A stretch of DNA of 64,000 nt from Paenibacillus guangzhouensis (GTDB lineage Bacteria; Bacillota; Bacilli; Paenibacillales; Paenibacillaceae), in NCBI RefSeq assembly GCF_009363075.1, contig NZ_CP045293.1, positions 5,212,501 to 5,276,500 on the forward strand. Reading direction: 5' to 3'. The notes under the pieces are model-generated. The model was not told where the DNA came from. It saw only the letters and a list, made by a program, of their open reading frames with translations, and searched no databases. The translations under genes and the position numbers were made by a program. Shown in pieces: positions 46,951 through 55,867 of this stretch (positions within the stretch are counted from its first letter, which is position 1; each line of letters starts with the position of its first letter).

Positions 46951-47919
46951 TTATTCACCAAGGAAGCTCTTGATGAAGAATTCAAGCTGAAACTCCATGC
47001 TCAGTGGGTCATTGAAGTAGAACGCCTTCGCATTCGCTTCATACACACGATTGTTCTTCACCGCAGGAATGTTCTTATAGGTCTCTGTATTTTGGAATGA
47101 GTTATCTTCTTCTGCATTTTTACTGAAAATCACGTAGTCGCCGAAGTAGTCTCCAAGCACTTCTTGGGACACTGCAAAGTAACCGTCTTTCTTCGTTGCT
47201 TCGCTGACTTTATCAGGCTTTTTGAGACCGAATCCGCCATCATAGAGAATCTCCGTCCCGCGCCCGAAATTATCGCCATAGACATAGAGTTGTTTGTTGA
47301 ATGTCTCAATAACCGATACGGTCGCATTGTCGCCAATCTTCGCTTTGATCTTTTCTCCAGCCTCTTTGACTTTCGTCTTGAAGCTGTCGACCCATGCCTG
47401 GGCTTCTTTCTCTTTATTCAACAGTTTCCCGATTTCAAGCTGCTGCGTTAAATAATCGACCTTGCCGTACGTATACGTTACTGTTGGCGCAATCTGCTTG
47501 AATTTATCGACGTTCTTGATATCCGATAGCCCGATAATCAGATCCGGATTCAGCTCGATGATCTTCTCAACGCTCTCATCCGAGACCGCTTCAACATCTT
47601 TAAGCTGCTCTTCAAATCTTGGATTTTCTTTGGACATCTCATCCACGCCGACGACCGGTACACCGAGTGCCATCACGTTACCAGTTAAGAAACGCGTAAT
47701 CACGACAACACGCTGCGGATTCTTCGGAACTTCAACAGGACCCGCTTCCGACTGGTACGTAAATGTGCCGGATTCCTCGGATGCGGAGGATGCCGGAGCC
47801 TCCGTCTTCGTGTCTGAAGACGTCGTGTTTGCTTTGTCTGCCGTATCTGCAGTCTTGCCACCACAAGCACTTAACAGAAGGACTAAGACCAATGTTAATG
47901 ATAAGAACAATTTTTTCAT
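46951..47919 (-). CDS. Iron-siderophore ABC transporter substrate-binding lipoprotein
   Basis: 322 residues: lipoprotein signal (LVLVLLLSACGG, Cys about residue 19), Thr/Ser/Asp-rich linker, then the binding fold with VEVPKNPQRVVVITRFLTGN, VEKIIELNPDLIIGLSD, QLYVYGDNFGRGTEILYD and NIPAVKNNRVYEANAKAFYF. Related to, but clearly different from, the other binding protein nearby. ATG at 47919 after AGGGGAG. A Fur box is 42 nt upstream. Without permease genes here it must share a transporter encoded elsewhere. Confidence 0.92.
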   Translation of the reverse strand: MKKLFLSLTLVLVLLLSACGGKTADTADKANTTSSDTKTEAPASSASEESGTFTYQSEAGPVEVPKNPQRVVVITRFLTGNVMALGVPVVGVDEMSKENPRFEEQLKDVEAVSDESVEKIIELNPDLIIGLSDIKNVDKFKQIAPTVTYTYGKVDYLTQQLEIGKLLNKEKEAQAWVDSFKTKVKEAGEKIKAKIGDNATVSVIETFNKQLYVYGDNFGRGTEILYDGGFGLKKPDKVSEATKKDGYFAVSQEVLGDYFGDYVIFSKNAEEDNSFQNTETYKNIPAVKNNRVYEANAKAFYFNDPLSMEFQLEFFIKSFLGE

Positions 47920-47960
47920 TTGAATGACTCCCCTTCTATATCTCTTAATCATCTCACGGA

Positions 47961-47980
47961 TGAGAATGATTATCATCATC
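47961..47980 (-). promoter_or_regulatory. Fur box of the second binding-protein gene
   Basis: Plus strand TGAGAATGATTATCATCATC contains the symmetrical core GAATGATTATCAT of a Fur box. Confidence 0.75.
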
Positions 47981-48051
47981 ACCAGACCATTCTATCGGGT
48001 CGTTGTTCAACTGTCAACCAATTTCATGGAAAAAATCACCGTACGCTAATA

Positions 48052-48086
48052 AACCGTGTCCTCCTTGTGAAAGGAGAAACACGGTT
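48052..48086 (-). terminator. Terminator after the secreted glycan-binding protein gene
   Basis: AACCGTGT and ACACGGTT arms with inner CTCCTT/AAGGAG pairing; on the minus strand it is followed by TATTAGC, 14 nt after the stop codon. Confidence 0.65.
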
Positions 48087-48100
48087 CTGCGGATCTATTT

Positions 48101-49237
48101 TCAATACCAGGCCACTTCAGATACACACGTATCCTCATACTTCGAGCCCGGGGTGACCTCTAGAATCTTGAACGTAATGGACCTCGTGATGATCTTCTGA
48201 TCGCTCAAGTCAAATACCGAACCCTTCGTAAAGTCAGCGATATAGGAGCTCCCGTCCGAAAAAGTCAATTTCGCTTTTCGCACACTACCATTCTCAAGAA
48301 AAGCAGCTACCGATTTCCCATACCCCGGAAGGATCAAAATCCCGTTCAATGCCGTCTTCTGCGCGAGGGTAATCGTGAAGCTCTGACCGACTCCCTTTCC
48401 CTTCGTACCTTCACACCAGCAGGTTGCCGTATCGCCATCCACGACCTGTGACGGTTGATACGAAGTTGATTTCGATTTCGGGAGTGTCGAGGATGCCGTC
48501 ACTAGCGATGCGCGGACATCGCTTCGATGTTGATACATGTTGGACCAAGCATCTTTCAATTTCTCAGCCGTACGCTTATGGAGGTCCACTCTATATTCGG
48601 TCAGGAAATGACCCCGTACATCCACCGAGATATACCGGACCCATGGTTTGATCCCTTCATTATCTGCGACCGGAAACTGGAACTTCACCAGACTGGATTC
48701 CTTACACTGGCAGGCCTTCGATAGAATCGCGATGGCGTCATCTGTACGATAGGTTTGGTTCCCATAGGGATCACGAATAAAGTTCCGTGACGGACGGAAC
48801 TGGGACTTCACCTCCGATGGCAAGACATCCATCTGCAGCACAACTGCACCAGATGTCAATTGAACGCTAGCTTGTCCTTGTCGTGTATGCATGATACCGC
48901 TTTGGTCGTATTCATCGAATTCATAGGTGAAGGTTCCCGAATGATCCCCATCCAGCGTCAATGTTGTAAGCGGCCTAAAAGTATAGCTCTCTCCTGAGAA
49001 CCATGCATCATACGTGACGTTCAGGGCATCATTCTTCTTATCGTATTCTATGCGAAGGGAACCATCCTCATCTTCCTGTTCAACGAGTGCCTGATCCACC
49101 CATAACCCTGCCCACGAAGATATCCCCTTACCGCTCAGCGGTTGCGAATTCGCGTTCACCATTGTGGTCGGCGTCACGGTTGCGATTAGCAGCATGAAGG
49201 CCAAAAGAGTAGTTATTGTATAACGCATTCCCATCAT
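48101..49237 (-). CDS. Secreted protein with a C-terminal NADase-type glycan-binding (discoidin-like) domain
   Basis: 378 residues. A signal peptide (TITTLLAFMLLIATVTPTTM, cleavage about residue 27 after VNA) is followed by a lipocalin-like beta region (about 30-120: GLWVDQALVEQEDEDGSLRI) and a C-terminal beta-sandwich (about 240-378) with VTASSTLP, SQVVDGDTATCWCEGTKGKG, ILPGYGKS and DTCVSEVAWY, the pattern found after NADase-like and other secreted domains and described as glycan-binding. No catalytic NADase domain is present. ATG at 49237 after GAGGAACG; three nearby ATGs are alternatives. Role outside the cell unknown. Confidence 0.75.
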   Translation of the reverse strand: MMGMRYTITTLLAFMLLIATVTPTTMVNANSQPLSGKGISSWAGLWVDQALVEQEDEDGSLRIEYDKKNDALNVTYDAWFSGESYTFRPLTTLTLDGDHSGTFTYEFDEYDQSGIMHTRQGQASVQLTSGAVVLQMDVLPSEVKSQFRPSRNFIRDPYGNQTYRTDDAIAILSKACQCKESSLVKFQFPVADNEGIKPWVRYISVDVRGHFLTEYRVDLHKRTAEKLKDAWSNMYQHRSDVRASLVTASSTLPKSKSTSYQPSQVVDGDTATCWCEGTKGKGVGQSFTITLAQKTALNGILILPGYGKSVAAFLENGSVRKAKLTFSDGSSYIADFTKGSVFDLSDQKIITRSITFKILEVTPGSKYEDTCVSEVAWY

Positions 49238-49533
49238 CCTCGTTCCTCTCATTAAGATCATGCATACCTATTCGATGCTTGGCCCTGTATCCCTTTAATT
49301 CGTTCTTTTAGTACCTTCTTTTACGCCAAAATCGCCGCAATAGAATCTTTACGATCGAAACTACACGGCGATTGAAGTCTATGTTAATCTATCTCTATCC
49401 ACTTGGACAAAATAGGGATTTATTGAATATCAACAAGAGACCCTGTCACAAGATACTTACATAATCACTGACTGATTCTGTCAGGGATTGTACAGTATAC
49501 TTCATGTACAGGTCGTGAAAGTGAGCTGTATGC
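49238..49533. other. Intergenic region without a gene
   Basis: Divergent promoter region between the glycan-binding protein gene and the WYL regulator. A GACTGATTCTGTCAGG stretch (about 49469-49484) is weakly palindromic. I see nothing else of note. Confidence 0.4.
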
Positions 49534-50511
49534 ATGTCCAAAGCTGATAATATGCTATCCATTCTGTGGATGCTCCGTTCAGGCAGACGGGTGACGGCCT
49601 TACAACTGGCCGAGAAGCTGGAGGTTCATGTACGAACCATCTATCGATGCATCGACGCCTTATGTGCCAGTGGTGTCCCGATCGTCGCCGAATCGGGGCC
49701 GAACGGAGGCTACTACATTATAGGGGAATTCTTCGAATCTCCACTGTTCTTCGATTCAGACGAACAGAAGGGACTCATCCATGCCTCTACCTTTGCCCAA
49801 GAAGCAGGCTATCCGCATTCGGATGCCCTGACCCGGGCGATGGACAAACTCAAGCGATACACAAATGATGAGCAGTTAGAGCAGTTGGAACGCCATGGCG
49901 AAGGCTTATCGGTGATCTATCCGAAGATGGAAGACAAGCACCGCACATTTCTACAAACGCTGGAGGAATCAACCGGTGAAGGACGGACACTGGAGATGGC
50001 CTATGATCGCGGCAAGGGTGAAGCATCTCCGCCACGGCGATTCGACCCTTACGGTATCGTCTATTGGAAGGGTAATTGGTATACGATCGGATACTGCGGA
50101 TATCGTGAGGAAATACGAAGCTTCCGAGTAGACCGCATCCACTGGCTGCGAGCGACCGAATCTCGGTTCGATCGTCCCATGGGATTCTCCGCGAAGAACT
50201 TCCTGCTCGGACAGCTGCTACCGCATCCTGATCAAGCGGCAGCACTGGAGACGGTGCGAATCCGCGGGCATGAGCAAGTATTGAACGAGCTGTGCCGACA
50301 CTGGCTCTTCGGGCACGCACGAGTAGAGCGGCAGCCGGAAGAAGCGGTATTCCAACTGGAACGCTCCATGATCGAGACCTATGTGCCTTATTTCCTAATG
50401 CCGTACGGGACGACGCTCACCATCGATTCCAAGCTGCTCGTCGAGAAGCTAGTCGAAGCCAGCTCCAAGCTCACAACGCATTACCAGACGATGTTATCCA
50501 ATCTCAAATAA
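49534..50511 (+). CDS. HTH and WYL-domain transcriptional regulator (YafY-like)
   Basis: 325 residues: HTH_11 at the N-terminus (VTALQLAEKLEVHVRTIYRC, about 19-38), a linker, a WYL domain (about 140-235) with RFDPYGIVYWKGNWYTIGYC and RSFRVDRIHWLRAT, and a C-terminal WCX part. Such regulators respond to nucleic acids or small molecules and often control the next gene; the monooxygenase gene starts 17 nt later. ATG at 49534. Confidence 0.88.
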   Translation: MSKADNMLSILWMLRSGRRVTALQLAEKLEVHVRTIYRCIDALCASGVPIVAESGPNGGYYIIGEFFESPLFFDSDEQKGLIHASTFAQEAGYPHSDALTRAMDKLKRYTNDEQLEQLERHGEGLSVIYPKMEDKHRTFLQTLEESTGEGRTLEMAYDRGKGEASPPRRFDPYGIVYWKGNWYTIGYCGYREEIRSFRVDRIHWLRATESRFDRPMGFSAKNFLLGQLLPHPDQAAALETVRIRGHEQVLNELCRHWLFGHARVERQPEEAVFQLERSMIETYVPYFLMPYGTTLTIDSKLLVEKLVEASSKLTTHYQTMLSNLK

Positions 50512-50527
50512 AGAAAGGAAGATCAAG

Positions 50528-50830
50528 ATGAGCAAGCATGTTTTATTCGGACAATTGAAGGCGAATCCAGGGCAGCGCGATGAGCTCGCGCAGACGATGC
50601 TCGCGAACGTGGAGACACTGAGGAACATGGAAGGCTGCATTTACTATATCTTGAACGAATCCATCGATGACCCAGATTTACTCTGGATTATGGAGATGTG
50701 GGAAAATGCAGATGCGCATGCCGCATCGCTGAAGAATGAGAATGTCCGTGCACTCATTGAGCGCTGCCGGCCTCTGATTGCAGGGGGTAGCGCTATCCCT
50801 GTACGTCCGATTGGCGGCAAAGGGCTATAA
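50528..50830 (+). CDS. Antibiotic biosynthesis monooxygenase-type (ABM) small protein
   Basis: 100 residues with the ferredoxin-like ABM pattern: HVLFGQLKANPGQRDELAQT, MEGCIYYILNESIDDPDLLW and MEMWENADAHAASLKNENVR. ABM proteins act as dimers on quinone-like compounds or haem without cofactors; the substrate is unknown. ATG at 50528 after GAAAGGAAG. Probably cotranscribed with and controlled by the WYL regulator 17 nt upstream. Confidence 0.85.
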   Translation: MSKHVLFGQLKANPGQRDELAQTMLANVETLRNMEGCIYYILNESIDDPDLLWIMEMWENADAHAASLKNENVRALIERCRPLIAGGSAIPVRPIGGKGL

Positions 50831-50844
50831 CGTCCATACTGAAA

Positions 50845-50876
50845 AACAGCCTGGAGCTTCGTTGCTCCAGGCTGTT
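50845..50876. terminator. Bidirectional terminator
   Basis: AACAGCCTGGAGC and its exact complement around a TTCGTT loop, between the convergent monooxygenase and SnoaL-like genes. Confidence 0.8.
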
Positions 50877-50902
50877 GTCTTCGCGTATCGTCTATTGAAT
50901 CC

Positions 50903-51286
50903 TTAACTGTAATCTTCGATCAATGAAATCAAACCATCCGTGAACCGAAAAACAGACTTCCCTGCCATTTGCAGCTGATCCCCTGTCTTAAGGCCATTCG
51001 GCAAATCTTCAGCAATCGTGCCTTCATAATCGATTTGTACTTCGATTTGATTCCTTGCATCATGGTAATCCACAATGGTCTGACGACGGCTAGAGAAGAT
51101 TTGCGTGGATTGTTCTGCTAAAGCTTTGAACGCTTCTACCCCTTTGGTTTCCGTGTTCAATTCCCCGTTCGCATAATTACGGAAGATGACATCCTGGTGC
51201 AATAGTCGAACCATGCCCGCCACATCAAATGCATTATAAGCTTCAATATAGTGGTTGATCATTTCTCTGTTCCCTTTACTCGTCAT
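50903..51286 (-). CDS. SnoaL-like (NTF2-fold) protein
   Basis: 127 residues with the fold's usual start, MINHYIEAYNAFDVAGMVRL then LHQDVIFRNYANGE, and a last strand SVFRFTDGLISLIEDYS. This cone-shaped fold binds small ligands and includes isomerases and hydrolases; no activity can be assigned. ATG at 51286 chosen because AAGGAGG lies 9 nt upstream; one codon pair earlier another ATG exists but is too near. Confidence 0.82.
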   Translation of the reverse strand: MTSKGNREMINHYIEAYNAFDVAGMVRLLHQDVIFRNYANGELNTETKGVEAFKALAEQSTQIFSSRRQTIVDYHDARNQIEVQIDYEGTIAEDLPNGLKTGDQLQMAGKSVFRFTDGLISLIEDYS

Positions 51287-51459
51287 CGTCATGAACCTCC
51301 TTCTACGTGATCACCCGTCCCCTATCCCCTCGGAGAATCGAGCCAAGTCCTGTTCCGGTCCGTCATCTAATATTTGTATCTGCAGAACAACTAACCCCAC
51401 GCAGGCAAATACGTAGGGTTGTCCTCTAGCAAACCAGATTTTTGTACGTCGAGCCCTCT

Positions 51460-51894
51460 TTATCGTTCGGCTAACTCCGCCAAGACCGGCTGCTGCCACA
51501 CTTGAAATTTATTTCCGTCCAGATCCTTGAAATTTAATTGCAGCCCGCATCCACCTTCGTCACGCACTGCTCGCTCCACCCACACACCGGATTCGCGCAA
51601 GGCCGCATCTAAAGTATGGATGTCGTCCGTCTCGAAGCAAATCGGAAACATTTCGAACGGTTCTCTATCTGCCGTCCACCCCGTCGTCATGAAATGAAGC
51701 GGATGCCCTCCAGGGCACGGCAGCAGGAACAACCATTGTCCGCTGTCCATTACCATAATCGCTCCACTCCCCGGCTCCACTGGCGAACGTAAGGTGAGTC
51801 CTAATACCCGCTCATACCAAGCCGCTGATGCAGCAACGTCGATCACCGGCAAATATGCGCATTCAATGCGTTTAAGCAGTGCTTTCTTTTCCAT
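51460..51894 (-). CDS. VOC-family (glyoxalase/bleomycin resistance-like) protein
   Basis: 144 residues forming two beta-alpha-beta-beta-beta units: RIECAYLPVIDVAASAAWYE at the N-terminus and CFETDDIHTLDAALRESGVW, GCGLQLNFKDLDGNKFQVWQ in the second half. Possible metal ligand Glu in this type is replaced by Gln in KFQVWQ, so it may be a binding protein rather than a metalloenzyme. ATG at 51894 after GGAGGAG. Single gene. Confidence 0.85.
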   Translation of the reverse strand: MEKKALLKRIECAYLPVIDVAASAAWYERVLGLTLRSPVEPGSGAIMVMDSGQWLFLLPCPGGHPLHFMTTGWTADREPFEMFPICFETDDIHTLDAALRESGVWVERAVRDEGGCGLQLNFKDLDGNKFQVWQQPVLAELAER

Positions 51895-52005
51895 TTACAA
51901 GGCTCCTCCTCGCAAATCATTGTTCTACTCTCGTATCAGTATAATGGAATATATTGATAATAGATACATAAAAATGAAACGTCATTCCAATGTTGCGCAC
52001 CATGC

Positions 52006-52033
52006 GAAAAAGCCCGGAACAAATGTCCCAGGC
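52006..52033 (-). terminator. Terminator of the GNAT gene
   Basis: Minus-strand GCCTGGGAC and GTTCCGGGC arms (imperfect) followed by TTTTTCGC. Confidence 0.5.
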
Positions 52034-52060
52034 ATGAAATAAAACAAAATTCCCTGCAGT

Positions 52061-52516
52061 TTATAATTCCTTGGTCATAAAAGCACTGTACGGATCTTCG
52101 ACATAGTCGGCGAAGGGCTCACAGTATTGGAACCCTGCATGCTCATAGAGCTTTCGCGCAGGAATGAACGAGTCCATCGATCCCGTCTCCAAGCTGAGCC
52201 TCTTATACCCACGCTGCGTGGCTTCCGCAATAATGTGATCCAGCATCCGCTTGGCCACGCCTTTGCGAAGATGTGCAGAGGCGGTCCGCATGGACTTGAT
52301 CTCCGCATGCGTTCCGTCGAGTTCTTTGAGTGCTCCGCAGCCTAGCAGCTCATCTTGCTCCCATACCGTCCAGAACGTAATTTCGGGCTTCCTCAGTCCG
52401 TCAAGATTCAGCGCATGCACGCTCTCTGGTGGCGAACTCTCGTACATGCCGTTCAGATGCTCCATAATCAACGCTTTCACTTGATCGCCCGTCAGATCGT
52501 CTACGCGAATCTCCAT
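52061..52516 (-). CDS. GNAT-family N-acetyltransferase
   Basis: 151 residues. The acetyl-CoA loop is SAHLRKGVAKRMLDHIIAEA (about 83-102), preceded by LGCGALKELDGTHAEIKSMR and followed by LSLETGSMDSFIPARKLYEH and FADYVEDPYSAFM. The SPPESVHALNLDGLRKPEI segment is typical of the PhnO/YedL-like branch. ATG at 52516 after GGGAGTG. Substrate unknown. Confidence 0.88.
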   Translation of the reverse strand: MEIRVDDLTGDQVKALIMEHLNGMYESSPPESVHALNLDGLRKPEITFWTVWEQDELLGCGALKELDGTHAEIKSMRTASAHLRKGVAKRMLDHIIAEATQRGYKRLSLETGSMDSFIPARKLYEHAGFQYCEPFADYVEDPYSAFMTKEL

Positions 52517-52608
52517 CTCGATCACTCCCATTTTCTCACAGTCTACCGTACGAAGGCAGACTTGTCCAGAACGTCATGGTCGAGCGATACAGTGCCATCC
52601 GTGATGAG

Positions 52609-53193
52609 CTAAGCTTTGGTTATCGTCCGCATGACAAAATCATGTTCAGGAATTCGGTAGCCTTCACCCAATACCATAATACCCGAGAGGATAGTGAAAT
52701 AATTTCCAACAAGCTCCTCGAGATCACCCTCCACAATGTCACCCGCTTGCTGTCCATCCCTAAATATTGGGATTATCCGATCTATATAAGCTTGCAATGG
52801 GTATTGCAGGAGAAGTTGCTTGGTTTCCTCCGGTACGCCGTCCGAATGGTTAGCCTGATAGATCAGCATGAAATACGGCGTATTTTCTTTATCCAGGATA
52901 TGTTTCGTCAATAGTTGTATCTTCTCCAAAGACGATCCTGGGAGTTGAGAAAGTCCTTCGATTGATGAAATCGATGTTTGGACAGCTTCTTGAATAAGCA
53001 TCGTGAACAGTTCGTTCTTCGTTTTAAAATAGTGGTAAACCAGGCCATGACTGACCCCGGCTTCGGCAGCGATCATACTCATCTTCGTTCCGATAATCCC
53101 CCGCCTGGAAAATACTTTAACGGCTGCTTGAATAATTTGTTCTCTGCGCTCATCGCGTATTTGATGCAACTGCTCTCCGCTTAATGGTGACAA
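52609..53193 (-). CDS. TetR-family transcriptional regulator
   Basis: 194 residues: N-terminal HTH (IIQAAVKVFSRRGIIGTKMS and IAAEAGVSHGLVYHYFKTKN, about 20-60) and a ligand-binding helical C-terminus. Start TTG at 53193 after AAAGGAATG, overlapping the end of the upstream hydrolase frame by 13 nt, so the two were an operon. A TetR-type palindrome lies before the hydrolase start, suggesting autoregulation of the pair. The controlled hydrolase is itself broken. Confidence 0.88.
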   Translation of the reverse strand: MSPLSGEQLHQIRDERREQIIQAAVKVFSRRGIIGTKMSMIAAEAGVSHGLVYHYFKTKNELFTMLIQEAVQTSISSIEGLSQLPGSSLEKIQLLTKHILDKENTPYFMLIYQANHSDGVPEETKQLLLQYPLQAYIDRIIPIFRDGQQAGDIVEGDLEELVGNYFTILSGIMVLGEGYRIPEHDFVMRTITKA

Positions 53194-53989
53194 TCATCTT
53201 CATTCCTTTTTTCAGTTTTTGTTAATAAAAACTCCTTAACAGGCTGTGCCACTTGAATGGGCGAATAACCGTTCTCTGGAGATAGATGGTGCAATCTTGG
53301 AATCGTCAACATTTGTGACCCCTTTATCGTCTGATTCAATTCACGGATCATTTGATGCACGGATTCCGAGCTCTTATAGCCAGACATTAAGAGTACGTCC
53401 GCTTGAACTGCCGCGTATTTACGGTAAGTGGACGCCAGGCGTTGTACTTCCCTATGCTCATTTAGATTTTCAGGTAAAAGGTGCAAAATCCGATTCCAAT
53501 GCTCCCCGCGTATCCCTATGCGTAAATTAAGTTTAGCAAACCATTTGGGTACTCGCGATAGGAATGTTTGACTCGCTCCTTGTACGAATGTCGTAAACGC
53601 CCCTCTGAAGTCTTTCCGATTTATGTCTTCTTCATATTCGGTTATCCAATTCCAATCGACCGGTACGGAGTGAATAACGACTCCGGGCTCATAAAGTGCT
53701 ATCTTTACAAATGTCAGATTTGCTAAAGAAGCCTCCAATGCCGCAAGTCCCCCATAGCTGTGGCCGAAAATATAGCAGGCTCCCGTAGCCTCTTGTACTG
53801 CATTAATATCTTCGCATTCCTTGAGAATTGAATATTCCGGCCCTTGCGGCCCGCTCCCCCCGCGCCCCCGGCGGTCATAAGCCCTGGGCCACGGCCAATA
53901 CTCTGGTAACCAATCTTTGTCCCGTCACGCGAAATAACTGTCGAACGAGTAAATGAATCCTTATGATCCTCTTTCATTGGTCTGACCAT
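53181..53989 (-). pseudogene. Alpha/beta-hydrolase gene broken by an internal out-of-frame deletion
   Basis: The first frame reads STVISRDGTKIGYQSIGRGPG, the normal N-terminus. Right after it the sequence jumps to AYDRRGRGGSGPQGPEYSIL, which is in another frame and continues through the nucleophile elbow IFGHSYGGLAALEASL and the rest of the fold to the stop at 53181. About 35-45 codons between the two blocks, where the oxyanion HG motif and first helix belong, are missing, and the frame shifts near 53880. The nucleophile Ser remains but the product cannot be whole. It overlaps tetR by 13 nt. Confidence 0.82.
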
Positions 53990-54030
53990 ATCGCAATTCC
54001 CCTTTTGAGTGCACTTTGATAACTTTTTTG

Positions 54031-54049
54031 ATTGACTAAGTCAGTCAAT
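54031..54049. promoter_or_regulatory. TetR-type operator palindrome
   Basis: ATTGACT and AGTCAAT arms with 5-nt centre AAGTC, 42 nt upstream of the hydrolase-tetR start. Overlaps a possible -35 (TTGACT on either strand). Confidence 0.6.
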
Positions 54050-54108
54050 TTTAGAATAAAATGATTTTCATTCATTGTCAACGGGCGGGTACGATAGTTC
54101 ATAGAGAA

Positions 54109-54134
54109 CAGGCTGCCGCAAAATCGGCAGCCTG
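54109..54134. terminator. Hairpin terminator after the PAF-AH-like gene
   Basis: CAGGCTGCCG and CGGCAGCCTG arms around CAAAAT; on the minus strand it is followed by TTCTCTATG, so only a short T-rich end. Confidence 0.6.
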
Positions 54135-54143
54135 CTCCGTAAT

Positions 54144-55649
54144 TTATAATAGCGAGGTTACGAACTTTACCTCCGGAAAGCGGCTATCCGGTCCTTTCAT
54201 TAAGATTCCTCCTTGATTTTTCAGATACATATCGAAGAAATCCAGCATATAGGCATTGATAACGGAGTTCGCTCTTTCTGGAGCAATCTTTCCTGTAACG
54301 CCCAGCATTTTGAAAATCGGAGAAATGAACTGTACGTCGGTAAAATTCAAATGCTCCGTATTGTCGATATAGAGGAATTGTCCCCCTGCGGCAACCGTTT
54401 CGCGCATCCGTTCAAGCTCCAACTTTTTGTCTTTCGTTACTTGATCCATCCACTCTCGTGTGTTATCCATACGGCTAAGCTCTGAATCCGTGTAGACCCG
54501 GTTATCCATCACCATTTTTAATTTTACGAATTCGCTTTCCGAGTTCATGAACAAAAACGGCTTTCGCAGACCCTCTCTGTCACGCAGTCGATAAAGCCCT
54601 CCATCTAAGTCTATTCCAACCGCGATTCGCGGATCGTAAGAAGCGTCATAGGCCGTCGCTCCACCGATGGAATGACCAAAAACCCCGACATGGCTGAGAT
54701 CAATCCTCCCTTTTAGATGACTTGGAATCTGCCCTGATTGGATGAGCTCAAATTCGTCAAGCGCAAACGCCACATCGTCGGTTAACACTTTTCCCAACTT
54801 GTCGCGGTTTCCGCTTTCCGTTCGGTAATCATTGTCGGGCGAGAATAAGTCGTTGGTTGTGCTGGTCGTGATTCGACCATCAGGAAACTCGGTAGCAAAT
54901 GTGTTGTAGGTGTGGTCGATCACTGCCACGATATATCCGTGACTCGCGAGATTTTCGGCTTGCGCCGTGTGGAGGAACCTGGAAGAGCCGAAGCCGGGAT
55001 TCGTAAGGATCAGCGGGTATGAAGTCTGTGCCGAAGAGACTTCGGCCCCCGAATAAGCATGACTGGATACGAACTTCAGGTGTTGAAAAGTAAATCCGGG
55101 TAGGCCATAGTTCGCGGCCATATAACGTAAAATCTGGGTATCGGGAATAAAGGGGGCGTACTTGCCGGTGCCAGCTTGAGCCGGATACCATACTTGAACC
55201 ATCAATTCTCTCTTACCTGTCGCGGCTTTGCCAAATGTCTCCTCCCGGTTTGGATCGACGAAACGAAAGACTTGCGTGCCTACCTTCATCTCGCCGGTTG
55301 GCGCCGGAAGGTCGAATACGGGAAACACATAGAGGAAGCACGCCGTTACGGTTAACCCAATCATGATAAAAAGGCGGCCCAGCACCCTACGGATTCGCGA
55401 GGCAGTCCGAACGGGTTTCTGCGTTATGAAAACGTCTCTAAGCGAAAGCATAAGCATCAGGATCGTAAATCCGTATAAAAATAAAAACTGAACCCTGTAT
55501 CCTTCGACAAGCAAATGTATGACTAACAAAATGGAGCCAGCTCCGCTTGTCAGGAGTAAAGCTGATCTTCGGATACGTTGATTGAAAATGAACAGGAAGG
55601 CCAACAAACAAGCACTTGAAAAGAATAGCAGCATTTCAAAAAGCCTCAC
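54144..55649 (-). CDS. Membrane-anchored PAF-acetylhydrolase-like alpha/beta hydrolase
   Basis: 501 residues. Four hydrophobic segments in the first 130 residues (for example LLFFSSACLLAFLFIF, ILLVIHLLVEGYRVQFLFLY, LFIMIGLTVTACFLYVFPVF), then a catalytic part with ELMVQVWYPAQ, LILTNPGFGSSRFLHTAQAE, nucleophile elbow VGVFGHSIGGATAY, Asp in GIDLDGG and a late His in DNTEHLNFTD, the order of plasma-type PAF-AH enzymes. Start GTG at 55649 after AGGGGGAG; longer readings add 29 residues without a membrane start. Lipid or polyester substrate unknown. Confidence 0.82.
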   Translation of the reverse strand: MRLFEMLLFFSSACLLAFLFIFNQRIRRSALLLTSGAGSILLVIHLLVEGYRVQFLFLYGFTILMLMLSLRDVFITQKPVRTASRIRRVLGRLFIMIGLTVTACFLYVFPVFDLPAPTGEMKVGTQVFRFVDPNREETFGKAATGKRELMVQVWYPAQAGTGKYAPFIPDTQILRYMAANYGLPGFTFQHLKFVSSHAYSGAEVSSAQTSYPLILTNPGFGSSRFLHTAQAENLASHGYIVAVIDHTYNTFATEFPDGRITTSTTNDLFSPDNDYRTESGNRDKLGKVLTDDVAFALDEFELIQSGQIPSHLKGRIDLSHVGVFGHSIGGATAYDASYDPRIAVGIDLDGGLYRLRDREGLRKPFLFMNSESEFVKLKMVMDNRVYTDSELSRMDNTREWMDQVTKDKKLELERMRETVAAGGQFLYIDNTEHLNFTDVQFISPIFKMLGVTGKIAPERANSVINAYMLDFFDMYLKNQGGILMKGPDSRFPEVKFVTSLL

Positions 55650-55790
55650 GCCAACTCCCCCTAAAAACGAATCCCATCGATGGATAAAATTAGCATACAG
55701 GAGCAAATAGGTTGATACTATTGATCTAGATGACAATTGTCTTACACTCTTTTAAGGTTGCGCTACGATGACTGTTGAACAAGAAAGCCC

Positions 55791-55836
55791 AAAAAGGGCT
55801 GCAACAGGTCACTTACTTACCACCTGTCACAGCCCT
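55791..55836 (-). terminator. Terminator of the sulfurtransferase gene
   Basis: AGGGCTG and CAGCCCT arms with an inner ACAGGT/ACCTGT pair, followed on the minus strand by TTTTTGGGC. Confidence 0.75.
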
Positions 55837-55867
55837 CCGGCCTGCGTCCGACGCGGCCTTTCAGCTC

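Noticed and set aside
51311-51499. 62-codon frame between the SnoaL-like and VOC genes
   Set aside because: Overlaps the VOC gene end out of frame and lacks a ribosome site.
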